DNA of 64,000 nucleotides from Eleusine coracana subsp. coracana (taxonomy: Eukaryota > Streptophyta > Magnoliopsida > Poales > Poaceae). How positions within the stretch are numbered: the first letter of the stretch is position 1; every line of letters begins with the position of its first letter. The stretch covers positions 62,472,631 to 62,536,630 of the forward strand of contig CM064426.1 of NCBI GenBank assembly GCA_032690845.1, written 5' to 3'. This document shows positions 46,779 to 58,433 of this stretch, in pieces. The notes under the pieces are model-generated. The model had not been told where the DNA came from, did no database searches, and was given only the letters and a program-made list of their open reading frames with translations. Position numbers and translations under genes: made by a program.

Positions 46779-49700
46779 TGTAACAGAACCGCCTTACCAC
46801 GGAGACGATTCCGTTCCAGGATCTTTCTCGGGTGGCGACACGCACTATGACACCCAATAGTACAATACATGACAGACAAATATAATTGCAGTGAAAACAT
46901 AGATAGAGTACAGAGTTTTTACATAAATTCGAATTTAGATTACAAACTAGAGTCTTTAAAAGATGCGAAAGTGAATAGTTTAACAGGAATAAAATAGTCC
47001 AATAAAATAAGTAAGATACAATCACCCTCTCACGACGATTCACATAGAACCTCCGGCCTTGTAGGTGTTTGCCCAAACACCATACCGGCAATCAATGGTC
47101 TACTCCTCCTCACCATCGGTGCACCGTTCCCACTCGATGTTACAGCAATCAGGACGCTGGCCTTCCCAGTGGAGCCTCCCACCGTAGTGGCAGTCTCCGC
47201 CCTGATCATCTAAAAACCACATAGAACGTCGCCCTGAGTAACTAATTTACTCAGCAAGACTGACACGACGAAATGGCCATCTACAGCCGACTCCTAGACA
47301 TGCATAGGCTAAGGGTAGGGTTCATGTTGCCAAAAACCAGTCTAAGAGTAAATCCCTAGTTTTCAAGTTTTAGCATCAAGTTAAATTAATAGGCAAATAG
47401 TAAATTTAGTTTACACTATGACTACAACAATCATGGTTACAATACAATTAATAATAAATCCATACAGCAATGTTCAACCCATTCATCACATTAATGGCTT
47501 CCGACACTGTTTCGGTGGAGTTATCAAGTGGTACTTGAGGGGCAGTGACTCGAATCGATTTACATCCTGCAAGAGAAACATATTTGTACGATCCATACGC
47601 GCTTCATGGAAGCCGTATGGAGCAACCTTTTGCATACGATACTGCAAGGTCTTTCAAGCCTGGCTTATTCGAGAAGGGCCCCCCACGCGATGCGCCCCGT
47701 GCCATCATCCGTGGGTAGATTCCTCCCTCCTCTCATTCCGAGTTCCGCCTTAAGAAGTAGGGTATCTTCCGTCCAAGCAGTAGTCATAGCTACATCGGTT
47801 TACTGGACCCATAACTCCAGCATGCAAATAGTACGTTCAAACTTGATCCTATGGGCCGGACACGAGGCGTAGCCTTAGGTGACTCGGACAGGCCTATCTC
47901 CTTGAAGACAAGTTGTCCTTCCCTTTCTGCCTAGTTGCCCGTCCGGTCTTCATTTGTGATCCCATCCAACTTTTCTTCATTCGATATTGTTTCCGGGTGA
48001 CAATATTTCCTAACCTACGAGCGGTCTCTATACCACTCGATGAATATTCGTCCTAAATTAAGCAGAGCAACTACCGTTCTGAGGCTACTACCGGGTAAGG
48101 GGAACATACTACAATTCTAGGTTTTCAAACAACTCCTACAAACCTAATGCACAGGCAACCCTATATCACCCTATCTAGTGATAAAATAGAAAGAGTAAAA
48201 CTTGGTGGGATGCACCGGGGCTTACCTTGAGTGGGTTCCTGATCAGCGGGATTCGCTCCTTGCTCTTCCGGCTCCTGCTTCTGACCCGCTTCCACGTGGT
48301 TCACCTCGTGACCTATATAATGTGGATGTGATGCATGAGAACATTATTCGATTCATGGCACTTCCTCAACAAATATGTTAACATCAATATTACATGTAGA
48401 AGTGGAAGGGGTGTGTTGATTAGTTCAGTAATATACATATGTAATCGAGGCATAAAGTGAGCGTGTTTAGTATATTTCCTTCATGGACTCCGAAAGTACG
48501 TGGTGTTGTCCATCAAAAATGCTACCCAGCCTTTACTATTTTCAAAGAATTATCGGGTTTTGGAAGGAAGTTAATATTTTAGCATGGTTCTGGAAGTCAT
48601 TTGCATATGGGTGATTTACTACAAATAAAACAGGCCATGAGTGATTTACTGGTCAAGTTTCACTTGCATGCAATGAGTCATTGGATTTTTTAATATTTAA
48701 TCAAGGCCAAAGATTAAATATTTAATGGTGATCAAAATATAGAGAGCTAACGTTTGTCATTTTGCAGGATGATTAGGCATTGCAAACTAGGATCAACTAC
48801 CAAGTTTCATTAATTTACCAATTGCAGGGAATTACTTATAAGTTATTTAGTGTGTTGCTTAATTAATTTAGTTCTGATAAAAACGCTATCATGCAAGAAA
48901 GTTTGACATTTTTCCCCAACAGTACATGTCAGAGGAGTCCAGAGAATTTTATTTTGCCTCAAAATACCTAATAATGAATTAGTTATGCATTTTACAACTT
49001 TTGACAATTCCCTGGAATTGATTTAAATCGAGAAAATTCATATTAAGGCTCGTGGGCTGAATCATATGTGGCCCATCGGCTGAGTGCGCACGGGGGGTGC
49101 CCTCGGGCCAGATCTGGCCCGAGAGCAGTGGAGGCCCAAGGCCACTTGGCCAAGTGGCCAGTAGGCCGAGCCAGGGCACGGCGGTGCGCCAGCACGCAAG
49201 GCGACGTGGCCACGACAGCCGGCCAGAGCGACGGCGCGGGGGCACCCAATCTGGAGAGGCTCAGGGTGACGGGGCGAGCACGCAGCGCATGGAAAAAGAC
49301 GAAATGCAGCTCAATTCGGGTGGCTCAGTACGCAGGAGCAAAAGAGGGCGGTTGGCGATGGCGCCTGTGATGGCTCTGCAAGAACTCGAGTCGAGTGAGG
49401 TCGGGGAGGGATGTGGGGCCGAGTGCATCGTCCATGCGAAAGGAATCAAGTCAGGATTCACCGGCGAGTGTGCGCGACGTGGCGGAGCAGCGGTCGGAGG
49501 CGGGAAAGGAAGGCTCGATTCCGGACAGTTCGGTGGAGAAGGGTTGGGGTGGCTTTGCGAGGAGACCGAGGGCGTCGGGGCGGAGCTCCGTGTGTCGACG
49601 ACCGGGGCGGGGAGGCGGTGCAGCAGCTGCTGCACGACGCAAGCAGCTCGGTGGCTCCAATGGCAGGCGTGCGGCGGGCAAGCGAGCAGAGAGAGAGAGG

Positions 49701-50358
49701 AAAGGGAAAATGGGGTGGCATGTTCCGATCGGGGGGGGGGGGGGGGGGGGGGGAGAAAGGCAGGAGGGATGTCGGGGCGGGGTGGGGTAGTCGATGTGTG
49801 GCAACGGGCATTGCCGGTACGCCAGGTCAGGCGAGGGCGTGGCGCCCGGTTGTGTTTTCTCTGGGTCACTGACAGGTGGGCCCCACGGGGATTTTGAATT
49901 TTTGTTTATTTTCCTAACCTGTTAACTGCCTGCACTTGTTAATTTTGTGGAGACTAATACAAGATTGATCTCGGGAAACTAAATTTATGGGCAGACTCAC
50001 CATATTGTTCTTGATTTTATAAAAATGCTAACTATCATTAATTATTAATAAAATTTAATTAGGAATTTTGTAACTAGGAAGGGGTTTTGATCTTTTAACC
50101 ATTTATTTGGGGCATGAAATAATGGGATAAAAATTTGGTAATTTCCTCAAAATTTTACTTGATCATGACCAACAACATATATTTTTGGTAGTATGAGTCA
50201 TGTGGAAAAATTTGGACTTGTAGTTTAAATGCTATTCAAATTTTGCTCGAATTTCATCCAATTTGTATTCAAAGTAAGATTTTAAATTTTTATTTTAAGC
50301 CTATATGATTTCATAGTTATTGATCTTGACACTACGTGACACCACCAGGGGTGTCACA
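46779..50358 (-). repeat. 5' LTR (element orientation), Tekay element
   Basis: 3580 bp, colinear with 24809-28331. It differs by the 70-bp block, a 23-base G run (49731-49753) where the other LTR has five G, and scattered substitutions. Confidence 0.93.
49731..49753. repeat. Poly-G tract in Tekay LTR
   Basis: 23 consecutive G, against five G in the paired LTR at about 27724-27731. Confidence 0.9.
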
Positions 50359-50363
50359 GCCAC

Positions 50364-51277
50364 TGTAAGACTTCTGCTGGAGTTCATCTCATCTCAGTCG
50401 AAGGTGGCAATGGCGCCATGGAGGATCTCATCTCAGTCCATGGTGTTCTTTTGCCCTTGCATCTTTCTCACTACTTTGGTGTTCATGTTCAGGTGGACGA
50501 GCTCAGAGCAAGACCTCTCCTGGAGTTGCTTGTGGATGATCTTTTTCACTGCTACGTAGTACATTACTAGTTCCATGTGCACGACTAGTGTTTAACTAAG
50601 TTCTTAATTTATCTTGCATATATACTTTGCTGGTAGACAAGCAATTTTAACACTTATTGTTTGATATAACCAAACAATTTGAACACTTGTTGTTGCTGCA
50701 AGTATTGATATTTTTTTCAGCTTAGATAATCAAGCAATTTGAAATCTGACCAGAATCAATCTTGCCTGCCGAACACTTTTTTGTGCTGGAAAATCTGGCC
50801 GGATTCAAAGTCTGTCGTGATCAGTTGAAGCACCCGGATTGAGTGAATCATCTGGATTCACTGATTCCGGGCCCAGAACTCTTCTCGGACCAGATTCGAT
50901 ACAAAAAACGAACGAAATCCTTGGAAGGGTAGTGTCAATCACCGGCCTTGCACATAGGATCTCAAGCAATACAACACCAAAACTTTAGGCCGATCTTGTG
51001 CCTCGTCTGGCCGGCGGAGTCGGTGCCCGTCCTACAGCCTGCCGTGCAACTGGCAAGTAGCATAGGCAGCTGCTGGTGATTGCGCGCGCCTGCAATCAAA
51101 TAATCGAACACGTAGAAGATCAGCGCCGGTGATTGAACACCGACGAGAACGGGTTCTAGCCAGTTGTCCTCCAATGCGTTGGCAGAGGAATCGTAGCGAC
51201 CCTGGCGTGGCTGGTCCGGCTGGCGTGTTGTAGACCTCGGCGGCGGCCAAAGGACGATATCACCTTTGACTTTTCTT
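50364..51277. other. Right flank of the Tekay insertion; no gene recognised
   Basis: Pre-insertion continuation of 24671-24808. A minus-strand open stretch at 50962-51387 contains NWLEPVLVGVQSPALIFYVF but matches nothing I recognise and runs into the Helitron, so it is left uncalled. Confidence 0.5.
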
Positions 51278-52393
51278 TCTATATATAATACATTAATTGA
51301 GGTGAGATCGTCTAGACTATTTTTTTCGTGTCCATATGTGTCCGTAACATTGTCGTATTCAGTTTGTATCCTATAATGATTCATCAATCAGTTCGAGTCA
51401 TTTTTTAACTATTTTTTAATTCTTTATTGAATTGGACTACGATTTTAATTCGATATTTCATACTAAAATAATTAATCATCTATTACTTTATGGACACGAA
51501 AAAAGTAGTCAAGACGATCTCACCTCAATTAATATATTATAGATTTTTTTGTGTCCATACGTATCCGTAACATTATCGTATTCAGTGTGTATCCTATAAT
51601 AATTCATCAATCAGTTTGAGTTGTTTTTTAAGTATTTTTTAATCCTTTGTTGAATTGGACTCCGATTTCAATTCGATATTTCATACTAACAATAATTAAT
51701 CATCTATTGTTTTATGGACACGAAAAAAATGGTCTAGACGATCTCACCTCAACTAATATATTATAGAGATTGCTTTATGATTTACATCATATTTCGAATG
51801 AAAACGAATATCAAGAATTCCAATAATAACTCACCAAAATTATTATAATGAATATTTAAAGGTAAAGCAAAATAAAAATAGAGCAAATACTTAGGCCAAA
51901 AAAAATTGATTAATTAAAAATCTTTTACAGTTACAGTCGTCTAGACCACTTTTTTCGTGTCCATATGTGTCCGTAACATTGTCATATTCAGTTTGTATCC
52001 TACAATAATTCATCAATCAGTTTGAGTCGTTTTTTAACTATTTTTTAATCCTTTGTTGAATTGGACTCCGATTTCAATTCGATATTTCATACCAATAACA
52101 ATTAATCATCTATTGCTTTATGATTTACATCGATATTTATACTAACAATAATTAATCATCTATTGCTTTATGATTTACATTATATTTTGAATGAAAACTA
52201 ATATCAAGAATTCCAATAATAACTCACCAAAATTATTATAATGAATATTCAAAGGTAAAGCAAAATAAAAATAGAGCAAATGCTCAGGCCAAAAAAAAAT
52301 TGATTAATTGAAAATCTTTTACAGTTACAAAAAATATTCTAACCATAATTTTTTTTAACAAAGGCCCGTGGCAACGCACGGATATTTTGCTAG
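51278..52393 (+). mobile_element. Non-autonomous Helitron with internal tandem duplications
   Basis: 5' end TCTATATATAATAC (51278). 3' end CCGTGGCAACGCACGG hairpin (about 52360-52377), then ATATTTTGCTAG (52393) and target T, the classic grass Helitron 3' terminus. The 5' segment AATTGAGGTGAGATCGTCTA...TTTTCGTGTCCATA is repeated, some copies in inverse orientation (51294, 51490-51530 inverted, 51545, 51720-51765 inverted, 51940), so the element is a composite of partial copies. No Rep/helicase coding. The base before the 5' TC is T, not the usual A. Confidence 0.8.
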
Positions 52394-52833
52394 TACAACT
52401 TATTAATTGAGGTGAGGTCGTCTAGACCACTTTTTTCGTATCCAGACATGTCCGTAATATTGTCGTATTCAATTTACATCCTATAATGATTCATCAATCA
52501 GTTTGAGTCATTTTTAAACCATTTTCTAATCCTTTGTTGAATTGGACTCCAATTTCAATTCGATATTTCATACTAACAACAATTAATCATATATTGCTTT
52601 AACATCATATTTTGGATGGAAACTAATAACAAAAATTTCAAAAATAACTCACTCCAAAATTATTAGAATGAATATTCTTTTTAAAACTTAAAAAGATAAA
52701 GCAAAATAAAAATAGAGCAAATGCTCAAGCCAAAAAAATGATTAATCAAAAATCTTTTACAGTTACAAAAAATTATTCTAACCATAAAATTTTTTAACAA
52801 AGACACGTGGCAACGCACGGATATTTTGCTAGT
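52394..52833 (+). mobile_element. Second, adjoining Helitron copy of the same family
   Basis: Starts right after the first CTAG with TTATTAATTGAGGTGAGGTCG and ends with hairpin CGTGGCAACGCACG and TTTTGCTAG (52833). It lacks the TCTATATA start, so it is either 5'-truncated or joined head-to-tail with the first. Confidence 0.75.
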
Positions 52834-54285
52834 CCTTTCTTATTAAAGGCACAACTAAAGCTTGACAAATCTGTCCTGCGGTGATATCAGCTGTAAATTA
52901 TTTGTTCAGGTGATTTAAATATGATTTTAACCCTCAATTAACGCGCCAGATTCATTATACTACTTTGTAGTGTAAAGAAAGTAATTCACTGTAATCGGAC
53001 CCTTTTTTTTAATGAATGTGTTGTTGTGCTAATCTTTCTGATACCATGATGCTGTTTTTTTGTGACAAATAAGATACCCAGTTTCCATTGAAGATCTGAT
53101 CTAAAACTATGTATGATTCGGTACTGCAAATTTTTTTGTTAATTTGTTGAGAAATGAAAATACATTTTTCAGGAAAAGAGCAAATATTAAATAACTTAAA
53201 CCGCTGAAGCATGGTTCAATTCAGCGTAGTTCTCTAAATTTCAACTCAGCCACGGTCCCATGCATGCCTTTGCCAGTTGATACTGAAAGTGAATTTAGAC
53301 AAACAGCTATCTCATGGACGTTGAGCCATGAGTACCTAACAACTCAAGTGTCAAAATAGCAACTAACTCATGTAATTACAACAATCCGATCCACTTGCTG
53401 GGCATGTGCTTACCTTCTCGCCAAGTATGTCTTTGATATCATCTTCATTGTGTCCACAACATATTGACAAGTGTTTCTTCATTTCAATTTCATTGCCCTC
53501 TCGCTCGAGAGGTGCAGGTTCTAGTGGTTGCTTGCTGGCTTGCTGCCTTGTCCTTTAAAATGATTAATTAATCTGATTCACAAGTACATTTGATTTGGCA
53601 TATTATGCAAATCTACGATAAGCCTGAATTTTGATTTCTTGCAAACTGCGGCACCCCTTTCTAGAAGGATTGCTTACTAAAACTCACAGATGTTTTTGGA
53701 GCCCTCTCTTTTTGTAGCTTCAACATTGGATTCAGCTATTTGCTTCATTGTACAATTTAGCCGCTATTCCCGAATATAGCTGTTTAAGGAGGATTCAACT
53801 ATTTGCATCTTGTACAATTTAGCTGCTATTCCCGAATATAGCTGTTTAAGGAGGATTCAACTATTTGCATCTTGTACAATTCAGCTACTATTTGCCGTTC
53901 TAGCCTGACTCATCTAACAATTAGCTGTTATGAGCAAGTCAATTGCTAAATGGCTTAGCTAGCGATTTAAAACCATGCATTTCACAGTGCTATGACTAAA
54001 ACATGTTTTTTTTACCAACCAAATAAATAGGATTTTGGTGATTCATAAGGTAGCAAGATAGTCATGATGAAAATGAACTGTGCCACTAACCAAGAAGTCT
54101 CCTGTGGCCCCTCCAAGTTGACTGATTTAATTCTTGAGCTGTCTTCTTAAAGTTCCCTGACTCTTTGTAGACTGGGTCATTGCCTCTGCCATGGGCCTTC
54201 TTGAATGTTATGGTTGGATAGATAGACCGATGTTCTCATGCTCTCATCAGCACCTATCAGGCTATCACCTTGTACCCTACTCTGA
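52834..54285. other. Upstream region of the RLP gene, with a tandem repeat
   Basis: No gene in sense. The part at 53140-53590 is a diverged duplicate of 61935-62390 and includes an exon-like stretch on the minus strand (about 53530-53425) ending at CTTGGCGAGAAG|GTAAGC, a good splice donor. It encodes LEREGNEIEMKKHLSICCGH-like residues; I do not recognise the protein. Confidence 0.5.
53728..53890. repeat. 62-63-bp tandem repeat, about 2.6 copies
   Basis: Units start GGATTCA(G/A)CTATTTGC at 53728, 53791 and 53853 and contain CCCGAATATAGCTGTTTAAGG. The second and third are nearly identical. Confidence 0.9.
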
Positions 54286-57200
54286 TCACCGCCAGTTTCA
54301 AACCATGTCTTTTTGCACCCCAACTACCTTCTCATCCTTGGCACCATCATCCTAGCTACAAGCGTCGTCCATGGAACACATCTATGCCGGCACGATCAAA
54401 ATTCTTCCTTGCTACGGCTCAAAAGCAGATTCCGCTTCTTGTTGGCAACTTCAAATCTTTCATCATGGAAGGTGAATACGGACTGCTGTACCTGGGAAGG
54501 CATCAGATGTGATAGTATGCTGGGCACTGTCACTGCTCTCGACCTCTCTGAACTTGGCATCTTGGGTAATCTCAGGTCTGAAATCTTTAACCTTACCTCG
54601 CTTAGCTACCTTAACCTTGCAGGCAATTACTTTGATGGAACTCCGTGGTCCAATGGTGGATTTGAGCAGCTCCCTCACCTTAAGTATCTTAACTTCTCTC
54701 GGACTGGCTTGTCTGGCTATATCCCTGTTGAGAACGGCCAACTTTCCAAATGGGTCACTCTAGACCTCTCGATGTGGTCTGATCCAAAAAATTTAAGTCT
54801 TGATACCTTGATTGATAACTTGGCAGTCTCCAAAAGTTATATCTCGATTCTACTGACATTTTGGTAAGTCCAATCAAGTTGGCACATGCTTCTTCAACCA
54901 ATAAAACGTCAGGTATCCAAGAGCTAAGCATGCAGTATAGCACAATCACTGGACACCTTGATTCTGCTCTTTCCAGGCTTCCATTTCTTTCAAAGCTGAC
55001 ACTTGATTTTAGTGTCTTCAAAAGTCCTACTCCTGTTCCAGAGTCTTTTGCAGACTTTTCATCCATGGTAGTTCTTAGTCTTCGAGGTTGTGGGTTGATC
55101 GGAACCTTCCCTTCAAGGATACTTCATATCAGAAGCTTGGAAGTTCTGGACGTATCAGATAATTGGGATCTGTATGGAAAGCTGCCAGAGTTCATACAGA
55201 ACAGTGCTTTAGAGCATTTGATCATTAGTAGCACCAAACTTTCTGGAAAAATTCCTGCATCTATGCGCAACCTCCATAATCTGTCTAGAGTGGACCTTTC
55301 TAATTGTCAACTCCATGGGCCCATTCCGTCCTTTGCTCAATGGCCAAAGATTCAGCTGATTGATTTGTCAAACAACCACCTTAACTGGTTCATTAAATCT
55401 AGATGGCGACCTTGCTCTACAAAACTTAACCACACTTCATCTTTTTGGCAACTCCATATCTGGTGAGATACCTGCATCTTTGTTTTCTTATCCCTGCCTA
55501 CAATATTTGGATCTCTCGAAAAATAAGTTCACTGGAAACTTTCTTCTGTACCCAAATGCATCTTTGCAGTTGAAAACGATTTATTTAAGTGAGAACAAAT
55601 TCCAAGGACCCATTCCAAAATTGTTGTCAAAGCTTGTAGGACTAGAACAGTTGGATCTTTCTTCCAACAATCTCATCGGTACAGTGGTTCTAAGTTTCAT
55701 CAAGAATTACAAGAATCTCACAAGACTATTGCTATCAGACAACAGGTTGTCTATTATAGAAGATGACAATAATCCCTACACAGAATATACTAGTCTTGCG
55801 GTTGGCATCATGTAACTTGACAATTGTACCTAACTTCTTGAGGCAACAGAAAGGTATTGGTGACTTAGACCTATCAAACAACCATATTGTTGGACATATA
55901 CCAAATTGGATCTGGGAAACTAGAGAACATTTTGTATATATCAACCTCTCTCACAATTTATTTACTAGTGTCAAGAAAAATTTAGCAAATGTATCCACAT
56001 ATCATGGTGGCCTTACTCTTGATCTCAGTTCCAAGAAGATTGAGGGACCTCTACCATTACCCCCACTAGTAGGTGGTCAACTGGACTACTCTAATAACCA
56101 TTTCAATTCTTCTGTCACTGCTGAATTTTGGTCACAGGTCCTCAGTGGCTGGTTCCTATCATTGTCAAACAATAGCCTTAGTGGAGAAGTCCCACACTCC
56201 ATCTGTAACATGACCTATATCCAAGTCCTAGACCTTTCTTTTAATAGCTTCAGTGGAATGATACCACCATGTTTGTTGGAAGAGAACAAAAATCTCACAG
56301 TACTGAACTTGAGAGGTAACAATTTCCATGGACACTTGCCTCAAAAGATCAGGAAAGAACGTACACTCACAGCAGTAGATCTCAACGGGAATAAATTGAA
56401 TGGAAAACTGCCCATGTCTTTGGTCAACTGTGGCATGCTACAAATCCTAGACCTTGGGAACAACCAAATAGTAGATATATTTCCAGAGTGGCTTGGAGTT
56501 CTCCCTTTGTTGAAAGTGCTTGTTCTAAGGTCAAATAGTTTCTATGGTCACATTGACCATCACTATGGGGAGGTGAAACATATGCATTCCATTTTCCCAG
56601 CACTGCAGGTTCTGGACATTGCCTCAAATGATTTTCATGGCAGAATACCTGAAGGATTCCTGAAGAAATTGAAGGCTATGACGGTTGTGTCAGCCTTACC
56701 TCCCAATGTGCATGATGATACAATGCCTCAATATATGTTTACATACTACTACAAGAACTTGGTCACGGTGATGCAGAAGGGATTAGAACTAACACTAGTG
56801 AACATCCTGTCAGTCTTCACGACCCTTGACCTCTCAAACAACAACTTTGAAAGTACCATCTCGAATGAGATTGGTGACCTGAAGTCACTCGTGGGGCTTA
56901 ACCTGTCAAGGAACTCGTTCAGTGGTGAGATACCTCCCCAGATAGCGAACATACTGCAGCTGGAGTCACTGGATCTCTCCTACAACCAGCTTTCTGGGGA
57001 GATCCCTCCTGCAATGGCACACTTGTCTTTCCTTGAGGTCCTCAACCTCTCCTACAATCACCTATTGGGGCCAATACCGCAGTCCAATCAGTTTTTGACA
57101 TTCCAAGACACATCGTATCTGGGAAATGATGGGTTGTGTGGGAAGCCACTGTCACATACTTGTGACACAAACCACACACCGCCAGCTGCTGAGATGCCAG

Positions 57201-57379
57201 GCTCTTCTAAAGAGGTGAATTGGGATGTTTTGTCCATTGAGGTGGGGGTCATTTGGGGCATGGCCATTGTGGTTGGAACTACACTACTGTGGAGCAACGG
57301 GAGGACCTGGGTGTACTGGTACATGGATATGTTTCTGCTGTGGATTCTGCAGCCATGGATCCGTCATCGTCGCCACTGA
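54286..57379 (+). pseudogene. LRR receptor-like protein (RLP, Cf/Ve-type), frameshifted
   Basis: A plasma-membrane LRR receptor-like protein of the disease-resistance type without kinase. Order: signal peptide (NYLLILGTIILATSVVHG), LRRNT with LATSNLSSWKVNTDCCTWEG, about 25-30 plant-type LRRs (LDLSxNxLxGxIPxx), then LNLSYNHLLGPIPQSNQFLT and FQDTSYLGNDGLCGKPLSH, a short acidic spacer, one membrane span (VIWGMAIVVGTTLLW) and a short tail ending LLWILQPWIRHRRH. Four single-base problems: the only ATG in place (54305) is one base out of frame with the signal peptide; a missing C near 54826; extra bases near 55380 and near 55790. The last 538 residues (55763-57379) are uninterrupted. It is a pseudogene unless these are assembly errors. 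A fragment of the same family is at 24431. Confidence 0.9.
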
Positions 57380-57674
57380 AATGAATTCCACGAATGTTAT
57401 TGTTCGTAGTAGTGCAAGAAAAATCATTATGCATTATGTTGTGCTTGTCCTGAACAGCATTAAACTATGTATGAATGTATGTTTTGTGTTTGATAAATAA
57501 ATTATGTGCTATGCCATTATGATAATTCACTGCTATAGTGTAGCAAAGATGAAACTGAGTTTTTTGCACTAGTTTTTTGCTCGTGCCACATGCACATGCG
57601 ACTATTCATGCACCTAAAATATATTAACAATGTGTTGTTGATAAATGCAGATCTAATAATTTGCACTTCTTGTC
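57380..57674. other. 3' flank of the RLP gene
   Basis: Likely 3' UTR: GATAAATAAATTATG (about 57493) is a possible poly(A) signal region. No further gene. Confidence 0.5.
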
Positions 57675-57859
57675 TTAGAGCATCTCCAAGAGCTTTCCAA
57701 TAAGTATTCCTAAATCAAATTATTGGGATTTATTGTAAAAATTATTCTCCAATAGCTCTCCTAAACATCTCCTTGTTTTTATCCCCTCCCTAAATCCACC
57801 TCAATTGTAGATAAAACTAGGAAAGGAATTGGGCTCTCCAATCCTTCTCCTCCCGCCTC

Positions 57860-58150
57860 GCTCCACGTCCATTGACCCGGGGAACTACTTTACAGAAAGC
57901 AACTTTGACAGACTCGTCGACCCGGGGAACTACTTTACGAAAAACAACTTTGACGGACTCGCCGATGAGCTCACTCAGAATGACCGGCCGAGGCCACCGC
58001 CTGCGGCGTTGTCGGTGATCGACTCGCTCCTGACAGTGCGGATCACCGGGACCCACTTGGCGGACGGGTCTAGTGCCTCGATTGCAAGGAGAACTTCGAG
58101 CTCAGGGAGGCCGCGCGGCAGATGTCGGGCAAGCACGAGAGGAAGGCAAG
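57860..58150 (+). pseudogene. Captured RING-H2 E3 ubiquitin ligase fragment
   Basis: GNYFTKNNFDGLADELTQND then RPRPPPAALSVIDSLLTV.ITGTHLADGS match the conserved stretch upstream of the RING in plant RNF126/BTL-type ligases. A shift near 58078 brings in DCKENFELREAARQMSGKH, the first half of the RING (C..C.E.F...E..RQMPC.H in the family), with some metal ligands lost. The rest of the RING is missing. The GNYF segment is duplicated in tandem (45 bp, about 57873-57962). Confidence 0.85.
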
Positions 58151-58303
58151 CAGCAAACAACCACCGCCCGGCTCGCTCCTCCATTCTTAACTGATCCCTC
58201 TCCAGAAGCGCCGGCCAGTCGCTCCTCTCAAGCAGATCCTGCATCTGCGCCTCGTCTCCGGAGCTGCTGTTTGTCAGCCGGTAGTTGAGATCGCCAGCCA
58301 ATC
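58140..58303 (-). pseudogene. Captured inositol polyphosphate 5-phosphatase fragment
   Basis: On the minus strand AGDLNYRLTNSSSGDEAQMQ, then DLLERSDWPALLERDQLRME and ERAGR: the GDLNYR catalytic motif of 5-phosphatases and its usual followers. It is preceded by a stretch ending TTTTGCAG (about 58304-58312), a retained splice acceptor, with about 120 bp of intron-like AT-rich sequence up to 58430. So the capture was from genomic DNA. Confidence 0.85.
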
Positions 58304-58433
58304 ACCTTGCTGCAAAACATTGTTCAAACACAGTTATTACATACTGATCATGAATGAAGTGATTCATTGAAGAAAGAAACATTACCACGGACTATGTAGT
58401 CAGAGAGACCAGAGCACAACAGAAGAGGTCGTC

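Larger units (their letters stand above)
24809..50358 (-). mobile_element. Tekay/Del-type chromovirus (Ty3/gypsy) with 3.5-kb LTRs, split by a Tat element
   Basis: LTRs at 24809-28331 and 46779-50358 with TSD GCCAC (24804-24808, 50359-50363). On the minus strand each LTR starts TGTGACACCCC and ends GTTCTGTTACA. Reading leftward from the right LTR: PBS, short leader, [Tat insertion 35416-46619], leader, extra ORF (34137-33181), gag, protease, RT, RNase H, integrase, chromodomain, PPT, LTR. Without the insertion it is about 14.3 kb. LTR length, order and the C-terminal chromodomain match Tekay-type chromoviruses such as rice RIRE3-like elements (lineage from recall). All genes have stops or frameshifts. 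Confidence 0.93.

Noticed and set aside
49068..49897. A 266-residue plus-strand frame in the right Tekay LTR
   Set aside because: Not conserved in frame with the paired LTR; includes a poly-G translated as Gly; compositional.
50962..51387. Minus-strand 141-residue frame near the Helitron start
   Set aside because: Begins inside the Helitron, matches no family I know, and has no supporting context.
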